From Methylophaga sp. (GTDB lineage Bacteria; Pseudomonadota; Gammaproteobacteria; Nitrosococcales; Methylophagaceae), in NCBI RefSeq assembly GCF_030651745.1, contig NZ_JAUSCC010000141.1, positions 1 to 35,562 on the forward strand: a stretch of 35,562 bases of DNA. Reading direction: 5' to 3'. A program made the position numbers and the translations under genes. The notes below the pieces were generated by a model, which ran no database searches, was not told the DNA's origin, and was given only the letters and a program-made list of their open reading frames with translations. The stretch's first letter is position 1; every line of letters begins with the position of its first letter. Positions 7,938-18,470 of this stretch are shown here, piece after piece.

Positions 7938-10900
7938 CTAAGGCGTTTCAGGGCGATTCAACGATAGATCAGGTTCATCCCAGGTTCCAGTAAGTCTGTA
8001 GCGATAACTGATCATATCGACCAGATCCCGGTCAAATAGACGGCCAGCAATCCGGTCTACCAGATAGATAGCGGTACCAACACCAAGACCTACCGGTCCA
8101 CCTGCTACCGCACCCGCAAGTGGTAAGGTCGAGGAGACCTTCGGTGTCACCACCACAGTTTGATGATAAGTTCTGTCAACAATATTAATAGGGCCAGTGA
8201 CGTCAATAGTGGCGCTTTCCCCACGCATCGTCAGATTGTTGGTGACAGCGAGGCCATTAGCAAACTCAAAATCGCCACTGATTTGACGAAACGCGAAACC
8301 TTTACCAAAAAAGTCACTGAAATCCAGAGCCAGTCGACGCGGTATAGCGGCAAAACTCATTAAACCAAATATGCGTCCTGCCGCTCCCGGTTCAACATCA
8401 ACCAGCTGACCACTACTCACTTGAAGATTGAGATTACCCTGCAGTTCTGCCAATGACAGATTCAAAGGTTCATCTGGCCAGCTGAACTGTCCTGACACAT
8501 TGACTTGATTGGAGTGAATCGTCGGTTGATAACCTAAATCCATAAACAGGCCAGCCAGATCATTACTGCTGACTTGTAAATTCAATTGACTGTTACTGGC
8601 AGATTCACCTTGTTGCCAGACACCGTCCAAATTGGCTTGTAAAACAGCTGACTGCAACGTGGCATTTTCCAACACCCAGCGGTTATCTTGCTGGAGTGCT
8701 TTAGCCTGCACTCTTCCTAACTGCATACCATCGACAGTCAAATTATCAATATTTAACTGAAAACTGGGCCACAGGTCAGAGTTGAATTTTTTACGACCAG
8801 CGTTCTCATTTGCCGATCCAGGTAGTTGCAGATCGACAAAATCAAAATGCAAGGTGGGTAATAAGGCAGAATCCATTGGCCAATGAACATTACCACGCAT
8901 TTGTCTGGATTGAATTTCCAGTTGCCAAATTTGATTCCTTTGAAACGCTGTTGACTGCACATCGCTGAGTATCCATTGATTAAACTGCAGGCTATCCACA
9001 GCTAATTCAATTTCAACTGCAGGCCAGTTATCGGTATTCTCTGTCGCAGATAAATCCGCCAGCCATTTTTGTTGCCATTGCGTCCAATCTGATACAGATA
9101 ATTCGTTAAGACGTGCTCTTAGGCGAACTCCCGCCGCCGGCAATTGCGGATCAGGTATGCCAATGGTGATATCAGCTCTTACCGGTTCCTCTTTAAGCCA
9201 GACAGCGTTCAAAGTGTCATCATAATTTAGGTGAATGATGGGGCGCTGCTGTGGATCCTGGTCTAATCGTATGCTGAGCGGACGACTTTCTGTTGCCGTT
9301 TTTCCAAGGGGTTGTGGTGCATCAATGGTTATACCCGCTAATTCTGACATCACCTGTATATCAATCTCAAAATCACCCATCGATTTTTCGCGAATTTCGA
9401 TATCTGTCCGATAAGGGGTAATACCACGAACAAAGCCCGGCATCTCGGCTTGCCATAATTCAGCAAGTTGCAGCACATCTACCTCACCAGTAGCTGTTAC
9501 AAGCGTCGATTCTGCTTGTGAAATAACATCCAATATCACTGGACGGGAAAAAATAGTGGCGGTAATGGCTTCTGCATTCACACCATCATTATTGAAGAAA
9601 AGCTTTCCTTTAACATCCTCAATGGGCATGCCTGATAATGTGGTCAGACTTAACTGGCTGCTCTCAAAACTGACATAACCCTCAACATCGGTTGCATCAG
9701 GATCAAGTAAAGGAATTTTCAGTTTTAAATCAATATTGCTATTGCCTTGCGCTTTAACCCAGTCAGTGATTTCGCCATAACGCGGGCTCAAGGGACTGGC
9801 CTGTAAAAAGCCAAGTGCGTTATGAGTACTTCCGGATAAAAAGCCTTTTAAGTCTAATACCGGTTTTCCTTCATACACATTATTGATATCGGCTTTGACA
9901 TCGACAAAATTGAAACCTGCAATTTTTCCTGTACGCGGCAGGATCTTCAGACGATTACCGGTACTGAGCACTTGTCCGTTGATTGCCTCCAAAACAGGCC
10001 AACCCACACCATAGTTCAGGCCAACATCCACCACATTCAAGGCGAACTCAAATTCATTGGCTGAATCATTTTCTTTAAATGGAAACTCAGATAAGTCGCC
10101 TTTCAAGCGAAGTGTTCCAGTTTCGATCTGCCCACCGGTATAGGCATCTTCAGCCCAGGCAAGATAATCAGGATCTAAAATAGCGCGTGGCACGTAGGTC
10201 AACCATTTAGCAACCGCCACATCCAGCATTTGCATATCAATATCTGCCAATGTGGTATCGCTTTGTTGCTCAATGCCGATTTTGCCACGCAGGGTCAGAT
10301 CGTTATTCCAGATGTTCATTTCTGAAAGTTTAAACTGCCAGTGATCCCCATCCTGTTGCCAGTCAATATTTGCTTCAGCCACATCAAAGTAAATAGCCTC
10401 AGGCAGCCAGCTCGGTGCAAAGATCGTTAGGTTTCGACTGTTCACCGAAACGTTTGCAAAACTAGGCTCCCACTCAACTCGCAAACTGAGCCCTGTTACC
10501 CCGGGGATATCTTCAACCGGTTGGCTGGCAAACTCATCCACCCGCATTTTCACCGATAATAATTCGTGAGCTTTATCCAGCTGTAACTGGAATTCACGGA
10601 TATCACCGGCTGGTTGATATTGGGTCAATAACTCCGGTGCTGTCTGACTCAACAATGCCAGGGCAGTTGCATCACTAAGCCGCAAATAACTGCTTTCAGC
10701 CTCCCAGCCTTGCTCGTTTGAAAATTGCAGATTGAAAGTTGATTGCGGCCAGCTATCACCTTCTATCGTTAACTGAATGGAGTTGGCATTTAACTGCCAT
10801 GCCGCAGCATCGCCTTGCCAATTAAATTGTCCGGTCATGACATCAATGTTTAATGGCTCAATTTCCGGCTTATTCAGATTTGCCAGACTCACATCGGTGA

Positions 10901-11747
10901 ATTGAATCAGTCCTCGCCATTGTTTTTTCAGTACCGAGCTCGCATCCATCGAGATATCAACGCGTCCGCGCATCACTGAAATATCATCCAGTTGTTGATC
11001 CTGCAGCAACGCCGCCAATTGCAATTGGCCAGCTTCCAGCTCATCAATTTGCCAATTCGCTATACCATCAGCAGTTAATACGGCCCCCACAGTGAAACTG
11101 AGCTGCTGCCCCAGATGATGTGGCAGTTCAATATCACCTATCAGTCTGGACTTTTTAGCCTGTATAAAGGCCAACTGGTTAATTTGATAGAGACCGCTGA
11201 ATTGTGGCTGAAGCGAATCTTCAAATTGAATTTCAGCCGACAATAATTCGATATCGCGCCATGACTGCAGTTGTTCAAGCCAATTAATCTGTGAGTCAAC
11301 CAAAGACTGATCTGCTGGCTTACCTTGCAGACCGATAAGACTGATAGTGCCGTCAGAGCTACGTTGAATACCCAGTTTCAGTCCGGATAAACGTGCTGAG
11401 TCGACCACCAGTTGGCGTTGCTGCAAACTCGCGATCAAATCCAGACCAATATAAAGCTCTTTGGCGGTAAACAATTCATCGATATTGGGTTTAGCCTGCA
11501 TCACCGCAATATCGGTGACCATCAATTTTGGAAATAAATCAAACCAGTACAACCCTGCTTCGCCGATTTGAATCGGATAGCCGGTTTTTTCACTGGCCCA
11601 GGCGGCAATTTCATCTTTACGCTCTGCAATCGCGCTGGATAGCCAATACGCCAAGCCGAAACAAACAAGTAGCGTCACCACCAGCAAAGCCGTAATGTTA
11701 GTCACTTGCCTGCCAACGATGTGCAGGCTGCGATGCAGTAGTGGCAT
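7938..11747 (-). CDS. yhdP: YhdP, AsmA-like phospholipid transport protein
   Basis: This very large (1269 residues) inner-membrane-anchored protein belongs to the YhdP/TIGR02099 family. Family members form a long hydrophobic groove bridging the periplasm and carry phospholipids from the inner to the outer membrane. One membrane helix lies at residues 17-38 (TALLVVTLLVCFGLAYWL), followed by a long, mostly beta-strand periplasmic part. The C-terminal 150 residues hold the conserved segment ending in VVTPKVSSTLPLAG and the glycine-rich VAGGPVGLGVG. The ATG sits two bases after the rng stop, so translation is probably coupled. The order rng-yhdP-tldD is the same as in E. coli. Confidence 0.93.
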   Translation of the reverse strand: MPLLHRSLHIVGRQVTNITALLVVTLLVCFGLAYWLSSAIAERKDEIAAWASEKTGYPIQIGEAGLYWFDLFPKLMVTDIAVMQAKPNIDELFTAKELYIGLDLIASLQQRQLVVDSARLSGLKLGIQRSSDGTISLIGLQGKPADQSLVDSQINWLEQLQSWRDIELLSAEIQFEDSLQPQFSGLYQINQLAFIQAKKSRLIGDIELPHHLGQQLSFTVGAVLTADGIANWQIDELEAGQLQLAALLQDQQLDDISVMRGRVDISMDASSVLKKQWRGLIQFTDVSLANLNKPEIEPLNIDVMTGQFNWQGDAAAWQLNANSIQLTIEGDSWPQSTFNLQFSNEQGWEAESSYLRLSDATALALLSQTAPELLTQYQPAGDIREFQLQLDKAHELLSVKMRVDEFASQPVEDIPGVTGLSLRVEWEPSFANVSVNSRNLTIFAPSWLPEAIYFDVAEANIDWQQDGDHWQFKLSEMNIWNNDLTLRGKIGIEQQSDTTLADIDMQMLDVAVAKWLTYVPRAILDPDYLAWAEDAYTGGQIETGTLRLKGDLSEFPFKENDSANEFEFALNVVDVGLNYGVGWPVLEAINGQVLSTGNRLKILPRTGKIAGFNFVDVKADINNVYEGKPVLDLKGFLSGSTHNALGFLQASPLSPRYGEITDWVKAQGNSNIDLKLKIPLLDPDATDVEGYVSFESSQLSLTTLSGMPIEDVKGKLFFNNDGVNAEAITATIFSRPVILDVISQAESTLVTATGEVDVLQLAELWQAEMPGFVRGITPYRTDIEIREKSMGDFEIDIQVMSELAGITIDAPQPLGKTATESRPLSIRLDQDPQQRPIIHLNYDDTLNAVWLKEEPVRADITIGIPDPQLPAAGVRLRARLNELSVSDWTQWQQKWLADLSATENTDNWPAVEIELAVDSLQFNQWILSDVQSTAFQRNQIWQLEIQSRQMRGNVHWPMDSALLPTLHFDFVDLQLPGSANENAGRKKFNSDLWPSFQLNIDNLTVDGMQLGRVQAKALQQDNRWVLENATLQSAVLQANLDGVWQQGESASNSQLNLQVSSNDLAGLFMDLGYQPTIHSNQVNVSGQFSWPDEPLNLSLAELQGNLNLQVSSGQLVDVEPGAAGRIFGLMSFAAIPRRLALDFSDFFGKGFAFRQISGDFEFANGLAVTNNLTMRGESATIDVTGPINIVDRTYHQTVVVTPKVSSTLPLAGAVAGGPVGLGVGTAIYLVDRIAGRLFDRDLVDMISYRYRLTGTWDEPDLSLNRPETP

Positions 11748-11749
11748 GG

Positions 11750-13222
11750 TTACATCAACACCACATTAAATTGTTCACGCCCATATTGCGGCTCACATTG
11801 AAACAGAATCGGTTTACCGATAAATTGCTCTAACTCCGCTACTTTGGTGGAATCTTCATCATTAAGTCGGTCAATCACGTCCTGAGAAGCCAGCACCAGA
11901 AACTGCTTGGATTCATATTGACGGGATTCACGCAGAATTTCCCGGAAGATTTCATAACACACTGTTTCTACATTTTTGGTGTAGCCACGTCCATCACAAC
12001 ATGGACAGGGTTCACATAAGATATGCCCCAGACTTTCTCGGGTACGCTTGCGCGTCATTTCCACCAGACCTAACTCAGAAACCGCGCAGATATTGTGTTT
12101 GGCACGGTCCAACTGCATCGCTTTTTCAAAAGTGCGTAACACTTGTTCCCGATGGCTGACTTCTTCCATATCAATGAAATCAATAATGATAATGCCACCC
12201 AGATTCCGCACACGTAACTGTCGGGCAATTGCCTGAGCAGCTTCCAGATTGGTTTTGAAAATAGTTTCTTCGAGATTTTTATGACCGACAAATCCGCCGG
12301 TATTCACATCAACGGTGGTCATCGCTTCGGTTTGATCAAAAATCACATAGCCGCCGGATTTTAATGGGACTTTACGATCCAAGGCTTTCTGGATTTCGTC
12401 CTCGACTCCGAATAAATCGAATAAAGGACGATCACCGCGATAATGTTCCAATCGAGCAGCGCATTCAGGCATAAAACCTTCAGCAAACTGCTGAGCTTCT
12501 TTGAATGTTTCAGCAGCATCAATGCGAATACGCTCAATTTCCGGTGAGAACAGATCACGTAAGGCACGTAACGTTAACGGTAAGTCCTGATATAAGGCTT
12601 CGCCACATTGTGTGGATGTGACACGTTGGCGTAACTTTTCCCACAGTCGATGTAAAAACTCCAGATCAGCTTGTAACTCAGCATCTGTCACACCTTCGGC
12701 TGCGGTTCGTAAAATATAGCCACCTTGTTGCTCACCGAGCAGTTCTGATAAACAATTTTTCAGCCGTTCACGCTCTTCTTCGCCTTCAATTTTCAGAGAG
12801 ATACCGATGCCCTCAGCTTCTGGCATATACACCAAATAACGTGAAGATGCTGATAGCTGAGTAGTCAGGCGCGCGCCTTTACTGCCCATTGGATCTTTGA
12901 TCACCTGCACTAGCAACTCATCGCCTTCACGTAACAAGCTGGTAATCGGCGGAGTAATTCGTGGCGCTTCTTTTAAATCACCAGACTGGCCTTTGGGAAT
13001 CGATATATCCGAAGCATGTAAAAAAGCGGCGCGGGATAATCCAATTTCGACAAAGGCGGCCTGCATCCCAGGCAACACACGGCAGACTTTACCTTTGTAG
13101 ATATTGCCAACTAAACCACGGTGTTCACTGCGTTCAATGAAAACTTCCTGCAACACTCCGTTTTCCACCACTACGGCGCGGGTTTCACTTGGTGTCACAT
13201 TAATCAGAATTTCACTGCTCAT
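11750..13222 (-). CDS. rng: Ribonuclease G
   Basis: This endonuclease of the RNase E/G family matures the 5' end of 16S rRNA and cleaves some mRNAs. It has an S1 RNA-binding domain at residues 35-125 (GNIYKGKVCRVLPGMQAAFV). The catalytic DNase I-like domain has metal ligands D305 (TVDVNTGGF) and D348 (IIIIDFIDM). The Zn-link cysteines fall in CEPCPCC (C403, C406). At 490 residues it is RNase G, not RNase E, since the long disordered C-terminal scaffold is missing. It overlaps maf by 11 bases at its start. The 16S and 23S functions of rng, rlmH and rsfS in the same run suggest a ribosome maturation theme. Confidence 0.97.
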   Translation of the reverse strand: MSSEILINVTPSETRAVVVENGVLQEVFIERSEHRGLVGNIYKGKVCRVLPGMQAAFVEIGLSRAAFLHASDISIPKGQSGDLKEAPRITPPITSLLREGDELLVQVIKDPMGSKGARLTTQLSASSRYLVYMPEAEGIGISLKIEGEEERERLKNCLSELLGEQQGGYILRTAAEGVTDAELQADLEFLHRLWEKLRQRVTSTQCGEALYQDLPLTLRALRDLFSPEIERIRIDAAETFKEAQQFAEGFMPECAARLEHYRGDRPLFDLFGVEDEIQKALDRKVPLKSGGYVIFDQTEAMTTVDVNTGGFVGHKNLEETIFKTNLEAAQAIARQLRVRNLGGIIIIDFIDMEEVSHREQVLRTFEKAMQLDRAKHNICAVSELGLVEMTRKRTRESLGHILCEPCPCCDGRGYTKNVETVCYEIFREILRESRQYESKQFLVLASQDVIDRLNDEDSTKVAELEQFIGKPILFQCEPQYGREQFNVVLM

Positions 13223-13799
13223 TAAGATTCGTTACCTGTTGTAAAATCTGGCGAGTTTCAAATAATGGCAAGCCCATCACACCGGAATAGCTACCGTTGA
13301 TATTTTCGATAAACATCGCCGCTAAGCCTTGTACGGCATACCCTCCAGCCTTGTCTTTACCTTCATTGGTCAGCAGATACCAGTCGATTTCTGTTGCTGT
13401 AAGGGTTTTGAATCGCACATCACTGACTTGCAAGCTTAGCCAATTTTGCTGTTGCCAGACAATCGCCACGGCACTTAATACCTGATGTTGAATACCGGAT
13501 AACTGCTTTAAAAATTCTCTGGCTTGATCCAGATTTTCCGGCTTACCAAGAATTTGCTGATTAGGTAATACCACCGCGGTATCGGCACCAATCACCGGCC
13601 GCCAATCCGCATCTAAGATTTCCCATCCGGCACGAGCTTTAGCCAATGCAATACGTTTAACGTAATCCGACGCAGCCTCTGCAGGATTAACCGATTCATC
13701 AACCGAGATATTTAATACTGAAAAATCGACTCCGATTTGCGTCAGGAGTTCGCTACGCCGAGGTGAAGCTGAGGCCAGGTAAACCTTTGGAAAGTTCAT
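13212..13799 (-). CDS. Maf-family nucleotide pyrophosphatase (YhdE-like)
   Basis: Maf proteins hydrolyse non-canonical or surplus nucleoside triphosphates to monophosphates. The subfamily next to rng in E. coli (YhdE) acts on dTTP and UTP. The N-terminal signature ASASPRRSELLTQIG is at residues 10-24, and the catalytic aspartate D73 is in GADTAVVL. GKPENLDQA and the KAGGYAVQGLAA segment are family-typical. The length, 195 residues, is normal. The ATG overlaps the rlmH stop as ATGA, and the 3' end overlaps rng. The neighbourhood supports the YhdE-type assignment; substrate specificity is inferred from that. Confidence 0.93.
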   Translation of the reverse strand: MNFPKVYLASASPRRSELLTQIGVDFSVLNISVDESVNPAEAASDYVKRIALAKARAGWEILDADWRPVIGADTAVVLPNQQILGKPENLDQAREFLKQLSGIQHQVLSAVAIVWQQQNWLSLQVSDVRFKTLTATEIDWYLLTNEGKDKAGGYAVQGLAAMFIENINGSYSGVMGLPLFETRQILQQVTNLNEQ

Positions 13800-14266
13800 G
13801 CGCGATGATAAGGATGATTTTGCAGAACCGTCCAGGCGCGATACAGTTGTTCAGCAACCACGATCCGTACTAGCGGATGCGGCAGTGTCAAATTGGATAA
13901 CGACCACTGCTGATCTGCCCGTTGCTGACACTCGCGAGATAAGCCGTCAGGACCGCCAATTAGCAAACTTACATCACGACCAGAGGCCTGCCAGTTTTTT
14001 AATTGCTCTGCTAATTGCTCTGTTGACCAGTTACGTCCGCCGACTTCCAGCGCCACCACATAATCATTTTCGGGTAAGGCTGTCATTATCCGTTTGCCTT
14101 CTTCCTGCATCCATTGATTAGCACTTCCGGATTTACCACGTTTCGCCGGTGCAATCTCCTGCAGCAACAGCTGGCATTCACGCGGCATTCGCCTGGCATA
14201 TTCGTTGTAACCTTCAGTAACCCACTGTGGCATTTTCTGCCCAACAGCGAGTAAATTCAGTTTCAT
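13796..14266 (-). CDS. rlmH: 23S rRNA pseudouridine-1915 N3-methyltransferase
   Basis: RlmH is a SPOUT-class methyltransferase that methylates pseudouridine 1915 in helix 69 of assembled 70S ribosomes. Family features are the N-terminal KLNLLAVG, the SAM-binding knot LLIGGPDGLS (about 101-110), and the C-terminal LPHPLVRIVVAEQLYRA closing with HPYHR. At 156 residues it equals E. coli RlmH (155) closely. It overlaps rsfS as ATGA at its start and maf at its end, so three genes are translationally coupled. The rsfS-rlmH order is conserved in most bacteria. Confidence 0.97.
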   Translation of the reverse strand: MKLNLLAVGQKMPQWVTEGYNEYARRMPRECQLLLQEIAPAKRGKSGSANQWMQEEGKRIMTALPENDYVVALEVGGRNWSTEQLAEQLKNWQASGRDVSLLIGGPDGLSRECQQRADQQWSLSNLTLPHPLVRIVVAEQLYRAWTVLQNHPYHRA

Positions 14267-14619
14267 TCACCTTCTGCCGAAGCACTCTGCGTGACTTCAG
14301 CGACAGACCATAATTTTTCGAGGTTGTAGATGGCTCGGGTTTGCGGCGTCATAATATGTGCAATGACATCACCTAAATCGACTAATGCCCATTCACCAAC
14401 GTCTTCACCTTCCATACCTAACGGTTGCACACCCGCCGCTTTCGCCTGTGATGAGACTTCATTGGCCAGCGCTTTAACCTGTCTGGTGGACTTACCGGTG
14501 GCGATAATCATCACATCGGTGACATCAGTCATTCCAGTGACATCTAACACGGTAATATCTTCTGCTTTAATATCTTCAAGTGCATCTATTACTAATAATT
14601 TCAGTTGTTCTGCCTTCAT
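14263..14619 (-). CDS. rsfS: Ribosome silencing factor RsfS
   Basis: RsfS binds protein uL14 on the large ribosomal subunit and blocks subunit joining during starvation. Visible family signatures are ALEDIKAEDITVLDV, DVMIIATGKSTRQVKALA and GEWALVDLGDVIAHIM. The ATG at 14619 has GGAG five bases before it and is preferred over a GTG two codons upstream. That gives 118 residues, slightly longer than E. coli (105) because of a short C-terminal tail. It belongs to the nadD-rsfS-rlmH neighbourhood common in bacteria, here with an ElyC-like gene inserted between nadD and rsfS. Confidence 0.96.
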   Translation of the reverse strand: MKAEQLKLLVIDALEDIKAEDITVLDVTGMTDVTDVMIIATGKSTRQVKALANEVSSQAKAAGVQPLGMEGEDVGEWALVDLGDVIAHIMTPQTRAIYNLEKLWSVAEVTQSASAEGE

Positions 14620-14652
14620 GGGCACTCCAATAAATGTAAATTGTTGTTTAGT

Positions 14653-15501
14653 TTAACGTAAGTCGACCTGAGCGTCTGCGGATGTTTCAATCCCGCTACT
14701 AATCTGCTCAGGGAACCATCGACTGGTTTTCCCCGTTATAAAATAAGCTGTCAGTCCCACCCACTCTCGCCAGGCAGGTTCAAGTTTTTCCAATTGTTCG
14801 AAAACCGCAAAATCCATGCGTCGCAACTCCGCCGTCTTACTGCGGTAGTCCACCGGATATGGCAGCACGCTGATATCCTGTTTTTGTGCTATCCCGACGG
14901 AACGCGGCATGTGATAAGCCGAGGTCACCAATAAATACTGGCCATTACGTTTAGGTAATACCGTTTTTAAACGCTGGAAATTTTCATAGGTATTACGTGA
15001 TTGCGATTCAATAATCAGCCGCTGTTCATCAATCCCTACCATCATCAGCAATTGACGACTGAGCTCAGCTGGTGTGGTACCCGCATCAAAACGCAGTAAA
15101 TTATGGCCGCCGATAAAAATAACCGGGGTTTCAGGATAGCGCCTGGCCAAATCTGCCGCTCCAAAATATCGATCACTGGCTTGGCCGACCTGAGGCTGTT
15201 GCCAGCTGATTGTGCCTTTTACATCCTCACCGCCACCGAGAATAATAATGCCATCGATATGATCTGGTAGTTGTTGAGGCTGACTAAAACGGGATTCCAG
15301 CGGATAGATCAACCAATCCCCGAGCGGAAAAAGCATCATGCTTAAACTAAACAGGGTTGCTGGAAACAAAAATCGTAAAGCTGCTTTTCGATACCCCACC
15401 AATAAAAATAACGTGCCGGCTACCAGCAGCAAACTCCAGACCATCAATGGACTAAGCACGGACCAAACCAATTTTGAAAGAATAAAAAAAACCTGATCCA
15501 T
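14653..15501 (-). CDS. ElyC/YdcF-family DUF218 membrane protein
   Basis: This inner-membrane protein belongs to the DUF218 family (ElyC, SanA, YdcF). E. coli ElyC affects peptidoglycan assembly at low temperature and use of the shared lipid carrier. Two hydrophobic segments (residues 5-33 and 42-64) precede a periplasmic or cytoplasmic DUF218 domain. That domain shows IIILGGGE (about 85-92), FIGGHNLLRF, ESQSRNTYENF and LVTSAYHMPRS. The arrangement with two N-terminal helices and 282 residues fits ElyC better than the one-helix SanA. The ATG shares one base with the nadD stop (TGATG). The exact biochemical activity of the family is not settled. Confidence 0.87.
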   Translation of the reverse strand: MDQVFFILSKLVWSVLSPLMVWSLLLVAGTLFLLVGYRKAALRFLFPATLFSLSMMLFPLGDWLIYPLESRFSQPQQLPDHIDGIIILGGGEDVKGTISWQQPQVGQASDRYFGAADLARRYPETPVIFIGGHNLLRFDAGTTPAELSRQLLMMVGIDEQRLIIESQSRNTYENFQRLKTVLPKRNGQYLLVTSAYHMPRSVGIAQKQDISVLPYPVDYRSKTAELRRMDFAVFEQLEKLEPAWREWVGLTAYFITGKTSRWFPEQISSGIETSADAQVDLR

Positions 15502-16166
15502 CAGTTATCGCTAGCATTGGTTCGATATAGTCCTAATTGTTCAATCACGGCAATGACCGAGTCTGGTAATAGAAAGTTGACCGGGTTTGCTGCCAGTAAG
15601 TCCTGACGAATTTGCGTTGCCGAAATGGCTAACGAGGTCACGGTAAGAGGCCAGATCTTCCCTGCAGCAAGATGCCTGTCCGCGATTTGGGCCAGATGCT
15701 GCTGATACCAGTCTTGCAGCTCTTCCTGCAGTTCCAGAGTTTCATCCGGACGTTGCACGACAACAATATGTGCTAAAGACAAAATTTGCTGCCAACGTGA
15801 CCAACTTGCCAAGCCCTTGAATGCATCTGTGCCTAATATCAGAAATAACGGATTATCTTTAAACTCCTGCCGCAAACTCAGTAAAGTATCTACCGTAAAA
15901 GATGGCCCTTCCCGTTGCAGCTCTCGATCATCAACCATTAATTGCGGAACGGATTTTACCGCCAGTTCCAGCATTAAACGTCTCACCTCGGCACTGGCCA
16001 TGGTCGCTTGTCGATGGGGTGGCACTGCACAGGGAATCAGTCGCACATGATCCAGATTAAGTTGCAAACAGACTTCTAAAGCCGAGCGCAAATGTCCGAA
16101 ATGTACCGGATCAAACGTACCGCCTAAAATGCCGATGGCATCGTAATTATTTTCTGATTTGACCAC
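15501..16166 (-). CDS. nadD: Nicotinate-nucleotide adenylyltransferase
   Basis: NadD adenylates nicotinic acid mononucleotide to give deamido-NAD, the second-last step of NAD synthesis. The nucleotidyltransferase signature [13 protein letters not shown] holds the two histidines of the HxGH-type site. SATQIRQ near residue 185 is the ISSTxIR-like phosphate-binding motif. The start is uncertain. GTG at 16166 has GGATAG about nine bases upstream, while TTG at 16172 would add two residues. Either start lies inside the 3' end of proA, so the two genes are coupled. The length of about 221 residues is normal. Confidence 0.95.
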   Translation of the reverse strand: MVKSENNYDAIGILGGTFDPVHFGHLRSALEVCLQLNLDHVRLIPCAVPPHRQATMASAEVRRLMLELAVKSVPQLMVDDRELQREGPSFTVDTLLSLRQEFKDNPLFLILGTDAFKGLASWSRWQQILSLAHIVVVQRPDETLELQEELQDWYQQHLAQIADRHLAAGKIWPLTVTSLAISATQIRQDLLAANPVNFLLPDSVIAVIEQLGLYRTNASDN

Positions 16167-17436
16167 TACCAAACACTATCCATTTTTGTGATGTCAGACC
16201 ATTTAACCCCACCGGACCACGGGCATGCAATTTATCGGTGGAAATACCGATTTCCGCGCCCAAACCATATTCAAAACCATCAGCAAAGCGTGTTGACGCA
16301 TTGACCAGTACTGAACTGGAATCTACTTCCTGCAGGAAACGTCTGGCGGTATCGTAGTTCTGCGTCACAATAGTCTCAGTATGCGCTGAACTGTGCTGAT
16401 AAATATGCAGCATCGCTGCATCAACATCTTCTACCACTTTAATAGAGAGGATAGCTGCCAGATATTCCGTATCCCAATCCTCGTCTGTTGCCCGATTGAT
16501 ATCTGGCAAAATACCTAAGGTTTTCTCACAGCCACGCAATTCCACGCCTTCTTTAACAAATCGCTCGGCCATTTTTGGTAAAAATTGTGTGGCGATATCG
16601 GCATGTACTAATAATGTTTCCATTGCGTTGCAGACACCATAGCGATGGCATTTGGCATTAAAGGCAATCTCTTCAGCCATAACCAAATCAGCTTCAACAT
16701 CCACATAAACATGACAGATACCATCGAGATGTTTGATAACTGGAACACGCGCATCTTTACTGATTCGTTCAATCAGACTTTTACCACCGCGTGGCACTAT
16801 CACGTCGACATACTCAGGCATGGTAATCAATTGGGCGACTGCCTCACGATCGGTGGTTTCCACCACTTGCACCGCATTGATTGGCAAGCCAGCTTGTTGT
16901 AGGCCTTGATGAATACAGGCTGCAATAGCTTGATTGGAATGTATCGCTTCACTGCCCCCACGTAAGATAGTCGCATTACCGGATTTCAGACATAAACCCG
17001 CCGCATCGGCGGTCACATTTGGCCGTGATTCGTAAATAATGCCGATAACTCCAAGTGGTACCCGCATCTGACCAAGTTGGATACCTGAAGGCCGATAACG
17101 CATATCACTGATTTCACCAATTGGATCAGGTAGTGCTGCAACTTGTTCAAGTCCTTCAGCCATCGATTCAATACGAGTATCGGTCAAGGTCAACCGATCC
17201 AGCATGGCAACATCCAGACCTTTTGCTTTTCCGGCTTGTAAATCAAGTTGATTGGCTGCTTTTAATTCCTCAGCCTGACTACGTATTGCTTTGGCGATAG
17301 CCAACAATGCCGTATTTTTACTGCTGGTGGTTGCACGCGCCAACACTCGGCTGGCATCACGAGCTTGTTGCCCCAGTTTCTGCATATAGGTTGCAACTTC
17401 CACCGCACTCTCCTCTACTGATATTTCTGCTTTCAT
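16147..17436 (-). CDS. proA: Gamma-glutamyl phosphate reductase
   Basis: ProA reduces gamma-glutamyl phosphate to glutamate semialdehyde with NADPH, the second step of proline synthesis. It belongs to the aldehyde dehydrogenase fold. [32 protein letters not shown] and IVPRGGKSL are family motifs, and the catalytic cysteine is C269 in [10 protein letters not shown]. The ATG at 17436 overlaps the holA stop as ATGA. A frame open to 17478 would add 14 residues inside holA and is rejected. That gives 429 residues, a little longer than E. coli (417). The kinase ProB is not in the window. A proA-nadD order is also seen in pseudomonads. Confidence 0.97.
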   Translation of the reverse strand: MKAEISVEESAVEVATYMQKLGQQARDASRVLARATTSSKNTALLAIAKAIRSQAEELKAANQLDLQAGKAKGLDVAMLDRLTLTDTRIESMAEGLEQVAALPDPIGEISDMRYRPSGIQLGQMRVPLGVIGIIYESRPNVTADAAGLCLKSGNATILRGGSEAIHSNQAIAACIHQGLQQAGLPINAVQVVETTDREAVAQLITMPEYVDVIVPRGGKSLIERISKDARVPVIKHLDGICHVYVDVEADLVMAEEIAFNAKCHRYGVCNAMETLLVHADIATQFLPKMAERFVKEGVELRGCEKTLGILPDINRATDEDWDTEYLAAILSIKVVEDVDAAMLHIYQHSSAHTETIVTQNYDTARRFLQEVDSSSVLVNASTRFADGFEYGLGAEIGISTDKLHARGPVGLNGLTSQKWIVFGSGQIRK

Positions 17437-18464
17437 GTTTGCTGCAAATTCATTGATACACCGGCAACCTGTAAACATAACGTTGTCAGCATACGCCAGG
17501 CATTGTCGCTGCCGCCGCCTTTTGCTGCCCGATCAATCGCCGCCATTTGCGGTAAAAATGCCTGCCATTTCACTGCAGTATGTCGCCGTAATCCCGATTG
17601 AATTAATGGTCTTGCCTTATCCCATACCGGCGGTTTCTGACTGGCAAAAACCTGGTTAGCTTGTGCCCCGTTTTCAATCTGCACCGCCATATCAATCATT
17701 CGATGCAATGACCAGGATACCGCTGAAAACACCGCTAATACATCGTTGCCTTCTGCCTGCAACATTCTTAACATACGTGGAACTTTTGCCGCTTGACCAG
17801 CATAGACAACATCCATCAGCGAAAATGCTTCAAATCGAGCACTGTCTGCCACACTGTCTGACAATAATTGCTCGTCCACCAGTCCATCGGGACTCAGCAG
17901 AACCAGCTTATCGATTTCCTGAGCGGCAGCAAACAAATTGCCCTCGGTTCTTTCAGCTAACATGCCGGCAACCGAAGCACTGGCCTGCAAGCCTTTTTGT
18001 CTCATGCGTTGCTGAATCCAACGAGGCAACATCTCTAAACTAACTGGCCAAACGGGTACACTGATACCGGCATTTTCCAATGCAGTAAACCATTTGGCTT
18101 TTTGCTGTTGAGGGGTCAACTTTCCGGTAATTAATAACAGATAGGTATCAATAGCGGGCTGTTCGGCAAATTGTCGCAGAAACTCTCCCCCCTCTTTGCC
18201 AGGTGCGCCTGATGGCAACCTGATTTCGACCAGCTTTTGGGATGCAAACAAAGATAAACTGTCATCGGCAAATTTGAGTTTCGACCAGTCAAAACGCGCA
18301 TCAGCATGCCAAACCTGTCTTTCTAAAATGCCCTGTTTTTTAGCTTGCTGACGGATCTGATCAGCCGTCTCTTCCACCAGCAAGGCCTCGTCACCGAATA
18401 CCACACTAATGACGGGGAATGTATGTTGTATTTGTGAGTTTAGCTGTTCTGCCTTTACCCGCAT
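17433..18464 (-). CDS. holA: DNA polymerase III delta subunit
   Basis: The delta subunit is part of the clamp loader and opens the beta sliding clamp. Recognisable features are the N-terminal [11 protein letters not shown] segment with the degenerate nucleotide-binding fold, the beta-contacting region around [16 protein letters not shown], the mid-domain [19 protein letters not shown], and the C-terminal collar helices. At 343 residues it equals E. coli HolA. The gene begins six bases after lptE, and its stop overlaps proA. The leuS-lptE-holA order is conserved across Gammaproteobacteria. Confidence 0.96.
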   Translation of the reverse strand: MRVKAEQLNSQIQHTFPVISVVFGDEALLVEETADQIRQQAKKQGILERQVWHADARFDWSKLKFADDSLSLFASQKLVEIRLPSGAPGKEGGEFLRQFAEQPAIDTYLLLITGKLTPQQQKAKWFTALENAGISVPVWPVSLEMLPRWIQQRMRQKGLQASASVAGMLAERTEGNLFAAAQEIDKLVLLSPDGLVDEQLLSDSVADSARFEAFSLMDVVYAGQAAKVPRMLRMLQAEGNDVLAVFSAVSWSLHRMIDMAVQIENGAQANQVFASQKPPVWDKARPLIQSGLRRHTAVKWQAFLPQMAAIDRAAKGGGSDNAWRMLTTLCLQVAGVSMNLQQT

Positions 18465-18470
18465 CAGTTT

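Noticed and set aside
17663..18043. A 126-residue open frame on the plus strand inside holA
   Set aside because: Antisense shadow of holA; composition follows the coding strand codon pattern and no motif is seen.
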